A DNA stretch of 64,000 nucleotides from Bradyrhizobium stylosanthis (GTDB lineage Bacteria > Pseudomonadota > Alphaproteobacteria > Rhizobiales > Xanthobacteraceae), in contig NZ_LVEM01000003.1 in the NCBI RefSeq assembly GCF_001641335.1, positions 777,191 through 841,190 on the forward strand. The letters are read 5' to 3'. Position numbers and translations under genes: made by a program. Shown here one piece after another: positions 17,286-25,269 of the stretch. Every line of letters begins with the position of its first letter. Position 1 is the first letter of the stretch. The notes beneath the pieces are model-generated. The model saw only the letters and a program-made list of their open reading frames with translations. It had not been told where the DNA came from and ran no database searches.

Positions 17286-18011
17286 TTACGCGACGATCTC
17301 GTTCAACACACCCATCAACGCCTCCGGCGCGGTGACATTCGGCGCATGGCTCGCGTCGAGCTCGACATAGCGCCATCCCTCCTCGTTCTTCGTGCGCAAC
17401 GCGAACTGCCCGAACACGTCGCCGGGCGGAATGCGCGTGCAATAGATGTAGCTCCGCGGCATCGCCGGCTCGCCATGCGCGAGCTTCAATCTCGTCTCGA
17501 AGCACTTGACCGGCATATTGACGCGGCGCGCATTGAGCCAGTCGAGATCGGCCTGCGGCGTATCCGGCGGCGGCGGGTTCGGCGGGATGCGATAGCCGTC
17601 GCCGGCGCTTGCGGCCTTGCGCATCGGCTCGCGGCCGGCTTCGTTGAGGTCGAACAGCGACTGGCCGTCGCGCGGCACGAAGGCGTCGAGATAGATCAGC
17701 TGCCTCACCCGCTCGCCGGCGCGGTCGGCAACCCCGGTCGCGACCATGCCGCCATAGCTGTGGCCGAGCAGCACGATATCGCGGAGGTCCTCGAAGGCGA
17801 TGACGTTGAGAATGTCCTGGATATGCGTATCGAGGTCGATCGCGGGACTTGCGAGATGCGCGCGCTCGCCGAGGCCGGTGTAGGTCGGCGCCACCAGGCG
17901 GTGGCCGGCCTGCGCCATCAAGGGATGCATCTTCTTCCAGGCCCATCCGCCGGACCAGGCGCCATGACAGAGCAGGAAGGTCTTCGCGCGCACGGCCATC
18001 GGCATTTCCAT
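17286..18011 (-). CDS. Alpha/beta hydrolase
   Basis: This 241-aa alpha/beta-hydrolase-fold enzyme has the oxyanion-loop motif LLCHGAWSGGWAW near residue 13, the nucleophile elbow GHSYGG with Ser85, and a late catalytic histidine in DASHAPNV near 222. The CHGAWSGGW start resembles salicylate/methyl-ester hydrolases of the plant SABP2 type and related bacterial esterases; the substrate cannot be told. It lacks a signal peptide and is probably cytoplasmic. It lies 63 bp upstream of, and antiparallel to nothing but, the DUF983 gene on the same strand. Confidence 0.85.
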   Translation of the reverse strand: MEMPMAVRAKTFLLCHGAWSGGWAWKKMHPLMAQAGHRLVAPTYTGLGERAHLASPAIDLDTHIQDILNVIAFEDLRDIVLLGHSYGGMVATGVADRAGERVRQLIYLDAFVPRDGQSLFDLNEAGREPMRKAASAGDGYRIPPNPPPPDTPQADLDWLNARRVNMPVKCFETRLKLAHGEPAMPRSYIYCTRIPPGDVFGQFALRTKNEEGWRYVELDASHAPNVTAPEALMGVLNEIVA

Positions 18012-18074
18012 CGTTCTTGCTTGTGCGATGGAGTGTAGCGGCCGGCCGCGCGCGATGTAAACGCTATGGCCGCT

Positions 18075-18503
18075 TCAGGCGGTCCGCGTGTTCGCTTTTG
18101 CGAGGACGAGCGCACCGGCTTCGCGCCGCAGCTTGCTCGCCTCGAAGCCGTGCATGCCGAGCTGCCATTGCAGGCCGACGATGGCGCCCTTGGTCGGTTG
18201 CAACAGCGCAAGCGAGGCGAACAGCGTCACCGGCAGCCACACAGCCAATTGCAGCCAGACCGGCGGCGCGTAGGCAGTCTCGATGGCGAGGATCGCCGGC
18301 ACCACGATATGACCGACCACGACCATCACCAGATAGGCGGGGAAATCGTCGGCGCGCTGATGGAACAGCTCCTCGCCGCAATGATCGCAAGCGTCGGCGA
18401 CCTTCAGGAAGCGCCCGAACATATGTCCTTCGCCGCAGTTCGGACACTTGCCGCGAAATCCGCGCCACATCGCCTTTCCCAGAGAAACTGAACCGGTCGT
18501 CAT
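18075..18503 (-). CDS. DUF983 zinc-ribbon membrane protein
   Basis: This 142-aa protein has an N-terminal zinc ribbon with two CxxC pairs (Cys20/Cys23 in KCPNCGEG and Cys39/Cys42 in ACDHCGEE) followed by two hydrophobic segments (about 57-77 and 85-105). This is the DUF983 architecture, function unknown. The start at 18503 is preceded by GAAGAGG at good spacing; an upstream ATG at 18533 has no ribosome-binding site and falls in the regulatory boxes of the divergent MocR gene. It could therefore be a target of that regulator. Confidence 0.85.
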   Translation of the reverse strand: MTTGSVSLGKAMWRGFRGKCPNCGEGHMFGRFLKVADACDHCGEELFHQRADDFPAYLVMVVVGHIVVPAILAIETAYAPPVWLQLAVWLPVTLFASLALLQPTKGAIVGLQWQLGMHGFEASKLRREAGALVLAKANTRTA

Positions 18504-18527
18504 GACGACACCTCTTCCGTTTTGCTG

Positions 18528-18588
18528 ATCCATACAATATTATCTTGCATCCATACATTCAAAGGATATGGGCCTAAATTGCATGGAT
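18528..18588. promoter_or_regulatory. Repeated ATCCATACA boxes in the DUF983/MocR divergent promoter
   Basis: Two identical direct repeats ATCCATACA lie at 18528-18536 and 18549-18557, 21 bp apart start to start, which is two helical turns. A near-copy in inverted orientation, TGCATGGAT, is at 18580-18588. MocR-family regulators commonly bind direct repeats spaced this way in their own promoter, so these are candidate autoregulatory sites. Confidence 0.55.
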
Positions 18589-19953
18589 TGGACTCCTACA
18601 ATCTCGGAGCTATCAGGGCCACGCTACCAGCGCATCGTCGAGGCCATGGAGGCCGACATCGCCGCCGGCCGCCTGGTGCGCGGACAGCAATTGCCGACCC
18701 AGCGCGCGCTGGCAAAGGCGCTCGGCATCGACCTCACCACCGTGACGCGCGCCTACACCGAGGCGCGGCGGCGCGGCATCATGGAAGCGCGCGTCGGCCA
18801 GGGATCGTTCGTGTCGGAGACCAGCGCACGCCGCGCGGTCGATCTGCCGCATCCCGTCGCGATCGACCTGTCGATGAACGTGCCGCCACATCCGCTCGAA
18901 GCACAGCTCGACGAGCGCATCATCGCCGGGATGGAAGTCCTCCGCGCCCAATCGGGCCTGACCGCGTTCCTGAACTACCAGCCTCCCGGCGGCAGCGTGC
19001 ATGAGCGCGAAGTCGCGGCGCGCTGGATGCGGTCGCGCGTGCCGCATGCGCATGCCGACAGGCTCGTGATCTTCCCGGGCGCGCAGACGATCCTGTTCAA
19101 CCTGCTCGCGCACCTTGCGCGGCCCGGCGATGTCGTGCTGACCGAAGCCCTCACCTTCCCCGGCATCAAGGCAGCCGCGGCGCAGCTCGGCGTCAAGCTC
19201 ATCAGTGTCGCCATGGACGACGGCGGCATCCTGCCCGATGCGCTGGCAAAGGCCTGCCGCACCCACAAGCCGAAGGCGGTCTATCTCATTCCGACGCTGC
19301 ACAATCCGACCACGGCGACACTCTCTCCCGAGCGGCGCAGCGCGATCGCCAGCATTGTCCGCGACGCCGATACGATGCTGATCGAAGACGACGCCTACGG
19401 GCTGCTCGACCGCGCGGCCTCGCCGATCGCCAACCTCATCCCGGAACGGACATATCTGGCGACCACGCTGTCGAAGTGCATCGCGCCCGCACTGCGCGTC
19501 GCTTATCTCGTGACGCCCGACAACGCGGCACAACAGGAGATGCGCACGTCCCTGCAAGCGACGGTGCAGATGCCGGCGCCGCTCATGGTCGCGCTGGCGA
19601 CGCATTGGATCGAGAGCGGCGTTGCCGACCGGATCATCACCGCCATTCGCAACGAGGCGGTTGGCCGCCAGCAGCTCGCGCAACGCGCGCTGAAAGGGTT
19701 TCAGTTCCTGGCCAAGCCCGCCGCCCATCATCTCTGGCTGCGGCTACCCGAAGGTCGCCCCGACGTCGCGGCCCATCTGCTGCGGAACGGTCTCGCCGTG
19801 GTCGCCGGCGACGCCTTCACCGTGGACGGAACACCGCCGCACGCGGCGCGGGTGTCGCTGGGCGCAGCGCGCAACAGGGCCGAGTTGACGGAGGCGCTGC
19901 GCATCCTCGTCGGCGCACTCCACAAGCCCGCCGATAGCAGGCAGATCGTCTAG
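18568..19953 (+). CDS. MocR-family transcriptional regulator (GntR wHTH plus aminotransferase-like domain)
   Basis: This 461-aa protein joins an N-terminal GntR winged helix (about 18-85: PTQRALAKALGIDLTTVTRAY) to a fold-type I aminotransferase domain (about 110-455). The PLP lysine is Lys303 in TTLSKCIAPALR; Asn246 in LHNPTT and Asp274-Asp275 in IEDDAYG are the other cofactor contacts. Such proteins regulate genes of amino-acid, vitamin B6 or transport metabolism in response to PLP-bound ligands. Start at 18568 is uncertain: AAGGA is only 2 bp from it, and a second ATG at 18583 (MDWTPTISE) fits related proteins. Targets may be itself and the divergent DUF983 gene. Confidence 0.92.
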   Translation: MGLNCMDWTPTISELSGPRYQRIVEAMEADIAAGRLVRGQQLPTQRALAKALGIDLTTVTRAYTEARRRGIMEARVGQGSFVSETSARRAVDLPHPVAIDLSMNVPPHPLEAQLDERIIAGMEVLRAQSGLTAFLNYQPPGGSVHEREVAARWMRSRVPHAHADRLVIFPGAQTILFNLLAHLARPGDVVLTEALTFPGIKAAAAQLGVKLISVAMDDGGILPDALAKACRTHKPKAVYLIPTLHNPTTATLSPERRSAIASIVRDADTMLIEDDAYGLLDRAASPIANLIPERTYLATTLSKCIAPALRVAYLVTPDNAAQQEMRTSLQATVQMPAPLMVALATHWIESGVADRIITAIRNEAVGRQQLAQRALKGFQFLAKPAAHHLWLRLPEGRPDVAAHLLRNGLAVVAGDAFTVDGTPPHAARVSLGAARNRAELTEALRILVGALHKPADSRQIV

Positions 19954-19957
19954 ACAC

Positions 19958-20230
19958 TTATTGATATTGATGATGACGGCGGTGGCGCGGGCGAACGGCC
20001 GGCGCAACCGCCGCAGGATAAGCCGCATAGGCCTCGCTCGGGACCACTGCCTCGCCGCGGGCTGCGCGCCCCGCGGGCGTGAGCTGGCCGCCATTGAGCA
20101 CGTCGCGATCGGGATGCGCGGCCTGATAGGCCGCAGGCTCGGAAAACTGCGCCTGCGCCAATGTCGGCGTCAGGGCGGCGGCGGACAGCAGCGCGGCCGC
20201 AACGGCAATATTCATGCGGGTCATGGTCAT
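19958..20230 (-). CDS. Small secreted hypothetical protein
   Basis: This 90-aa protein has a clear signal peptide (MNIAVAAALLSAAALTPTLAQA, cleavage near residue 27) and a short mature part rich in Ala and Pro that ends in a His/Arg cluster (RPRHRRHHQYQ). The motif LNGGQLTPAGRAA looks conserved-protein-like, but no family is recognised. It is convergent with the MocR gene, stops 4 bp apart. ATGs at 20230, 20224 and 20215 are all possible; the first is chosen because GGA precedes it. Confidence 0.65.
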   Translation of the reverse strand: MTMTRMNIAVAAALLSAAALTPTLAQAQFSEPAAYQAAHPDRDVLNGGQLTPAGRAARGEAVVPSEAYAAYPAAVAPAVRPRHRRHHQYQ

Positions 20231-20463
20231 TTTCCATCTCGTTCGGGGAACAGGCCATTCAGGGCGCATATCGGCGTCGGGCGGGCCCCCAGATTGAAGT
20301 ACGACCATCATGTAGGGGCGCCTTCCACGAACGCTCGTCCCCGGGCGCCCCGAGGGATCACGCTTGCGTGCGGTTTGGAAATTGACCTGCATGGCCGAAG
20401 GCGTGCTATGCGGGCAATGGCGATCAACAGTTCGGGATCGCCCATTGCGGCAGGAATAATTCG

Positions 20464-21207
20464 TTGGAAACGCTCACTTACGCGCTGCTGCTGTTCGGCG
20501 CATTGGCCGGCGGCTTCGTCTCGGGACTGGCGGGGTTCGGCACCGCGCTGATGGCGCTCGGGATATGGCTCTATGTGCTGCCGCCCTCGCTCGCGGTACC
20601 GCTGGTGTTGATCTGCTCGGTGATCGCGCAGACCTCGACGCTGCCGTCGATGTGGAAGAGCTTTGATCTCTCGCTGGTGTGGCCGTTCCTGATCGGAGGG
20701 TTGATCGGCGTGCCGCTCGGCACCATGATGGTCGCCTCCGCCGATCCAAAAGTGTTCAAGCTGAGCGTCGGCGTGCTGCTGCTGATCTTCTCGACGGCGC
20801 TCTATCTGAACAAGAGGCCGTTCGCCATCACGTTCGGCGGCCGGATCGCCGACGGCGCGATCGGTTTTGCCGGCGGCATCCTGGGCGGGCTCGCCGGATT
20901 GTCCGGCCCGCTGCCGATCCTCTGGGCCAACATCCGCGGCTGGAACAAGCATGAGCGGCGCGGCATCTTCCAGCTCTTCAATTTCACGGTGCTCGCCACC
21001 GCATTGGTGCTGCAGACGGCATCCGGCCTCGTCGCATTCAAGGTGGTCTGGCTGGCAGCCGTCGCCTTTCCCGGCACGCTCATCGGCGCCTGGGCCGGCG
21101 CACGCGTCTATCACGTGCTGAATGACAAGCATTTCGGCGATGTCGTACTAGGCCTGCTGTTTCTGTCGGGTCTCACACTCGTCTGGAATAGCATCGGCGC
21201 GCTATAG
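20464..21207 (+). CDS. TSUP family transporter (TauE/SafE)
   Basis: This 247-aa integral membrane protein has about eight hydrophobic helices in two repeated halves. The glycine-rich motifs GGFVSGLAGFGTALMALGIW near the N-terminus and GGILGGLAGLSGPLPILW in the middle are signatures of the sulfite/sulfonate exporter TauE/SafE (TSUP) family. The substrate, probably a sulfur oxyanion or organic acid, cannot be assigned. The start codon is TTG at 20464, with AGGA about 8 bp upstream; no ATG is available without losing the first helix. Confidence 0.88.
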   Translation: METLTYALLLFGALAGGFVSGLAGFGTALMALGIWLYVLPPSLAVPLVLICSVIAQTSTLPSMWKSFDLSLVWPFLIGGLIGVPLGTMMVASADPKVFKLSVGVLLLIFSTALYLNKRPFAITFGGRIADGAIGFAGGILGGLAGLSGPLPILWANIRGWNKHERRGIFQLFNFTVLATALVLQTASGLVAFKVVWLAAVAFPGTLIGAWAGARVYHVLNDKHFGDVVLGLLFLSGLTLVWNSIGAL

Positions 21208-21234
21208 CCCCACGGCAAAGGCAAGAGCCGTGGG
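21208..21234. terminator. Hairpin between convergent TSUP and MATE genes
   Basis: CCCACGGC (21209-21216) pairs with GCCGTGGG (21227-21234) directly after the TSUP stop codon. There is no T tract, so efficiency is uncertain. Confidence 0.5.
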
Positions 21235-21250
21235 ACGGAGGCGAGCCTAG

Positions 21251-22657
21251 CTACGCCGACGCGCGCGCAGGCGGCGTAACGGGCTCGGCTTCCACCGGCT
21301 CCGCCGCCTCGTGCCGCGGGACCGTCGGCAGCCGTTTCCTGAACTCGCGGCGCAGCAGCCACACGCTCAAGGCGGCCTGGAACGTGGTCGCCGCGACCGA
21401 CAGGTACCAGACATACTCGATCCGGAAACCCGGACGGGTCGAGAGCAGGATCGCCGGCAGCGAATAAGTGAACACGCGCGTCGCCGAGCTCAGCAGCACC
21501 GGCCTGGTGTTGCCGAGGCCCTGGAACATGCTCGAGCAGGTGAAGATCAGCCCCTGCGCCACCATGTTGAACGAGATGATCCGCAGGAACAGGTGGGCGA
21601 TCTCCATCGTCTCCTGGTCGTTGGAGAATCCGCCGAGCAGCAGATCCGGCTTCAACTGCGCGAGGGCCATGAAGCCGAGCATCACGATGGTCACGATCAG
21701 CGCCGATTTGACAAACGTGTCCCGCACGCGCGCGCCGTTGCCGGCGCCGAAATTCTGGCCGGCGATCGGCCCGGCCGCCAGCGCAACCGCCAGCGCCGGC
21801 ATATGGATCAGGCCGAGCACCCGCTGGCCGATTCCGAATCCCGCCTGCGCCGCCGCGCCGAAGTCGCGCAGCACGTAATAGACCACGGCCATGAAGATGA
21901 ACATCATCGCGAACTCGCCGCCGGCGGGCAGGCCGACATCGAGGATGCGCTTCAGATGACGCGGCTGCGGACGCCATTGCGCCGCATTGAAGGCGACGTA
22001 GCGCTCCACCTTGCGGAAATAGGCCAGCAATATCAGAACGCCGATGGCGACCGCGATCGAGCTCGCCAGTCCCGCGCCGGCGACGCCGAGCGCATAGCCC
22101 GTGCCCCAGCCCGAGATCAGCACCGGCGCCAGTGCGATGTTGATCGCGACCGCGAGCGTCTGCACCAGCATCACGGGGCGTACGATGCCGGTCGCGCGCA
22201 GCGCGGACCCGATCACCTGCGTCGCGAATTGCAGCGCCAGCGCGGGCATGAACCACAACAGGTAGATGGTCCCCGCCTCGACCGTGGCCTGGTCCGCCGC
22301 GACCGAATGCATGTAGGGTCGCGACAGCGTCGCGCCCATCGCCAGCGTCAGCAAGCCGAGCAGCACCGACAGCGCAATCGCCTGGTTGAAGATCAGGTTC
22401 GCATCGCCCCGGTCCTTGCGTCCCACGGCATGCGCGATCAGCGCCACCGTGCCGACGCCGAGCACCTGCATCAGCGCGTTGATGAGGAAGCCGGCATTGC
22501 CGGCCGCCGCGACGCCCGCCACCGCGGCATCGCCGAGACCCGACACGAAGTACAGATCGACCAGCTGGCAGACCATGATCGAGATCATCCCGACCATGAT
22601 CGGCGGTGCCATGGCCAGGATGTGTCTCGCGATAGAGCCGTGTGTCAGGTCTTTCAT
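21251..22657 (-). CDS. MATE family multidrug/cation antiporter
   Basis: This 468-aa protein has twelve predicted membrane helices in two homologous halves, starting at APPIMVGMISIMVCQLVDLYFV and GLPAGGEFAMMFIFMAVVYYV. MATE motifs include GPIAGQNFGAGNGARV in the second half. MATE proteins export drugs or cationic metabolites against Na+ or H+. The C-terminal 30 residues are a charged, proline-rich cytoplasmic tail. It lies alone on the minus strand. Confidence 0.92.
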   Translation of the reverse strand: MKDLTHGSIARHILAMAPPIMVGMISIMVCQLVDLYFVSGLGDAAVAGVAAAGNAGFLINALMQVLGVGTVALIAHAVGRKDRGDANLIFNQAIALSVLLGLLTLAMGATLSRPYMHSVAADQATVEAGTIYLLWFMPALALQFATQVIGSALRATGIVRPVMLVQTLAVAINIALAPVLISGWGTGYALGVAGAGLASSIAVAIGVLILLAYFRKVERYVAFNAAQWRPQPRHLKRILDVGLPAGGEFAMMFIFMAVVYYVLRDFGAAAQAGFGIGQRVLGLIHMPALAVALAAGPIAGQNFGAGNGARVRDTFVKSALIVTIVMLGFMALAQLKPDLLLGGFSNDQETMEIAHLFLRIISFNMVAQGLIFTCSSMFQGLGNTRPVLLSSATRVFTYSLPAILLSTRPGFRIEYVWYLSVAATTFQAALSVWLLRREFRKRLPTVPRHEAAEPVEAEPVTPPARASA

Positions 22658-22735
22658 GTCATTCCATCCTTGGCGACGTGGCTGTCAGGGCATTTGCCCG
22701 TCAGCCAGGCGCCACAACTGCCCTGTAACCGCTGC

Positions 22736-22966
22736 CTAGTCTTCGTCATCCCGCATCAGCAAATCGAGCCGTTCCGGCTTCAACTGCTTGAGCTTTCTCT
22801 CCATCTCGCGACTGTAACGGCGGTCGTTCGGCTCGACGCCGCGTTGGGCCTTGCGGCCATATTGCTGCGTGAACACGCACACGACCGCAGCTTCCAACGC
22901 ACGCTTCTGATCGGCGTTGAGATGCCGTCGTGTTGGCCTGGCCACGTCAACCATATCGCCTCTCAC
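22736..22966 (-). CDS. Small charged hypothetical protein coupled to the ABC exporter
   Basis: This 76-aa protein is highly charged (REMERKLKQLKPERLDLLMRDDED at the C-terminus), with no membrane helix or signal peptide. It is not recognised. Its ATG overlaps the stop of the upstream ABC-exporter gene (ATGA at 22963-22966), so it is very likely translated with the exporter and may be a cytoplasmic accessory or unrelated passenger. Confidence 0.7.
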   Translation of the reverse strand: MRGDMVDVARPTRRHLNADQKRALEAAVVCVFTQQYGRKAQRGVEPNDRRYSREMERKLKQLKPERLDLLMRDDED

Positions 22967-24798
22967 TCCGCTGCCGCGATCCGCCCGAGCTCCACCACCT
23001 GGCGCTCGAACAGGCCGCGATAGATGCCGCCCGGCTTGCCCGCGAGCAGAGCATGCGTGCCTTGCTCGACGATCTCGCCGCGGTCGAACACCAGGATCCG
23101 GTCGAGGCTCCTCACCGTCGACAGCCGGTGCGCGATCACGATCGAGGTGCGCCCCTTCATCAGGCGTTCCATCGCCTGCTGGATCAGCGCCTCCGATTCC
23201 GAATCGAGGCTCGACGTCGCCTCGTCCAGGATCAGCACCGGCGCATCCGCCAGGAACGCGCGCGCCAGCGCCACGCGCTGCCGCTCACCGCCCGACAGCT
23301 TGACGCCGCGCTCGCCGACCAGCGTGCCGTAGCCCTTCGGCAGGCGCAGGATGAAGTCGTGCGCATTCGCCAGCCGCGCGGCCTGCTCGATCGCATCGAG
23401 ACTGGCGCCGGGCCTGCCATAGGCGATGTTCTCGGCGAGCGTGCGGTGGAACAGGATCGGCTCCTGCTGCACGATCGCGATCTGGCTGCGCAGCGATTGC
23501 TGCGTCGCCTGCGCGATGTCCTGCCCGTCGATCAGCACGCGACCATCCGTGACGTCGTAGAGCCGCTGCACCAGCTTGACGAACGTGGTCTTGCCGGAGC
23601 CGGAGCGGCCGACGAGGCCGACGCGTTCGCCGGCGCGGATCCTGACCGACAGGCCGTCGTATAGCGGCGCGCGATGGCCGCCATAGTGGAACGTGACGTC
23701 GTCGAACACGATCTCGCCGCCCTCGATCGCGATCGGCCGCGCACCCGCGGTGTCCGCAATCCCGATCGGCTCGTCATGGATCGCCACCAGTTCCTCCATG
23801 TCGTTGACCGAGCGCTGAAGGTTGTTGATGTGCATGCCGACGTCGCGCAAATAGGCGTGGATGACGTAGTAGCTCGTCAGCACATAGGTGACGTCGCCGG
23901 GCGAGGCGTGCCCGTACATCCACAGCAGCACCGAGCCGCCGATCACCGACGCGCGCAGGCACAGCAGCAGCGAGAGCTGCGCCATGGCCGTGTAGTTGTA
24001 GCGGAACCAGGTGCGACGCACGCGCGTGCGCCAGCGGTTGATGACGCGGCCGAGCCGCGCATCCTCGCGCAGCTCGGCGCCAAAGGATTTCACTACCGCA
24101 TTGCAGGTCAGCGAATCCGCCAGCGTGCCGCCGACCTTGGTGTCCCAGGCGTTGGAGACGCGGGCGGCCGGCGCGATGTAGCGCGTCGAGAACAGCACCG
24201 TCATCGTGACATAGGCGAGCGCGCCGAGCGCGATCACCGCGCCGAGCGAGGCCCAGTGCACGCCGAGCAGGATCATCGAGCCGATCAGCACGACCAGCGA
24301 CGGCAGCAACGCCAGCAGGATGGTGTCGTTGAGCAGGTCGAGCGCCCACATGCCGCGCGTGATCTTGCGCACGGTCGAGCCGGCAAAGGAATTGGCGTGC
24401 CAGTCGGTCGAGAAGCGCTGCACGCGCGTGAAGGCATCCTGCGCGATCTCGGACATCAGCTTCAGCGTAAACGGCACGATCGCCTGCAGGCCGGCAAGCC
24501 GCAGCACCATCGAGGCCGCGCCAAGCGCCACGATGGCGCCGAACGCGACCAATGCGGCGTGGCGCGCATCGGGATCTGAGGGCCCGCGCGTCAGCGCATC
24601 GACGAGCTGGCCCGAGAATACCGGCATGAACAGGTCGGCGGCGGTCGCCCCCAGCAGGCCGGTGACGATGGCGAGCGTCCGCCCCGGCTGCTTCAACCAG
24701 TGCCGGAACACGAAGGGCAGCACCACGCGGATCGCCGCGGGCTTCTTTGACAGAGCGGTCATGGCATCGTCCGGCCGCTTTGCGCGAGCCGGCTCCAT
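22963..24798 (-). CDS. ABC exporter, fused transmembrane and ATPase domains (ABCB/MsbA-like)
   Basis: This protein (611 aa from the chosen start) is a half-transporter with six membrane helices (about 30-300) and a C-terminal ATPase. The ATPase has Walker A GRSGSGKTT, signature LSGGERQRVALARAF, Walker B VLILDEATSSLDSES and the switch histidine in IAHRLSTV. It should dimerise to export a lipid-like or hydrophobic compound. The frame is open to 24891; starts at 24798 (MEPARAK) or 24762 (MTALSKK) are both plausible and neither has a strong ribosome-binding site. A 24-aa ORF with a strong one lies about 115 bp upstream on the same strand. Confidence 0.9.
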   Translation of the reverse strand: MEPARAKRPDDAMTALSKKPAAIRVVLPFVFRHWLKQPGRTLAIVTGLLGATAADLFMPVFSGQLVDALTRGPSDPDARHAALVAFGAIVALGAASMVLRLAGLQAIVPFTLKLMSEIAQDAFTRVQRFSTDWHANSFAGSTVRKITRGMWALDLLNDTILLALLPSLVVLIGSMILLGVHWASLGAVIALGALAYVTMTVLFSTRYIAPAARVSNAWDTKVGGTLADSLTCNAVVKSFGAELREDARLGRVINRWRTRVRRTWFRYNYTAMAQLSLLLCLRASVIGGSVLLWMYGHASPGDVTYVLTSYYVIHAYLRDVGMHINNLQRSVNDMEELVAIHDEPIGIADTAGARPIAIEGGEIVFDDVTFHYGGHRAPLYDGLSVRIRAGERVGLVGRSGSGKTTFVKLVQRLYDVTDGRVLIDGQDIAQATQQSLRSQIAIVQQEPILFHRTLAENIAYGRPGASLDAIEQAARLANAHDFILRLPKGYGTLVGERGVKLSGGERQRVALARAFLADAPVLILDEATSSLDSESEALIQQAMERLMKGRTSIVIAHRLSTVRSLDRILVFDRGEIVEQGTHALLAGKPGGIYRGLFERQVVELGRIAAAE

Positions 24799-24913
24799 CG
24801 ATGGACGCGAATCGGCCGCGAGGGGCCAGGACGGCGTCACTTGAGACTGATTTAGACTTGGGAAGCGGAGCGATCGGGAGACAAAACCCAATCGAAGCTG
24901 GCGGAAGAGGCCT

Positions 24914-24988
24914 CTAGCAGGCCGCGTACATACCGAGCCAGGTGAGCATCGAGCGCGGGCGTACGATCTGCGACTGCGACGAAATCAT
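24914..24988 (-). CDS. Candidate 24-aa small protein upstream of the ABC exporter
   Basis: A 24-codon ORF begins MISSQSQIVRPRSMLTW and ends in YAAC before TAG. GGGGAGAG lies 6 bp upstream of the ATG, a much stronger ribosome-binding site than that of the following ABC gene. It is below usual gene-calling thresholds. It could be a leader peptide controlling the exporter or a small functional peptide; no family is known to me. Confidence 0.5.
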   Translation of the reverse strand: MISSQSQIVRPRSMLTWLGMYAAC

Positions 24989-25119
24989 GCAAATCTCTCC
25001 CCGGTTCGATGAAATGAGGCGCGATTTATAGATGTGTCGTTTCCGCTTTGCAACGGGACTTCCGCGAGATCACGGATGAGTGTTGCAATTTGGTTCGGGG
25101 GTGGCACCTCACACTCCGC

Positions 25120-25251
25120 CATCATTCCCCGAGAAGGCGGGGAATCCAGTACGCCGCGGCGGATGTGGTGAGAGCGAGCTCTCCAACATCGGCCTCTGGA
25201 ATACTGGATCGCCCGCCCCAGTGCGCAACAGCGCACAAGGCGGGCGATGAC
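25120..25251. repeat. Palindromic intergenic repeat, family C
   Basis: Imperfect inverted arms run from ATCATTCCCCGAGAAGGCGG (25121-25140) and on to the ATCCAGTA block, and are mirrored by TACTGGATCGCCCGCCCC (25203-25220) and AAGGCGGGCGATGA (25237-25250). It lies between the efflux-pump gene and the region upstream of the ABC exporter. An 83-codon minus-strand ORF across it is a by-product of the repeat. Confidence 0.8.
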
Positions 25252-25269
25252 ACCGAGACTATTGCTGCG

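Noticed and set aside
24985..25236. 83-codon minus-strand ORF
   Set aside because: Most of it is palindromic repeat family C and no ribosome-binding site or domain is present.
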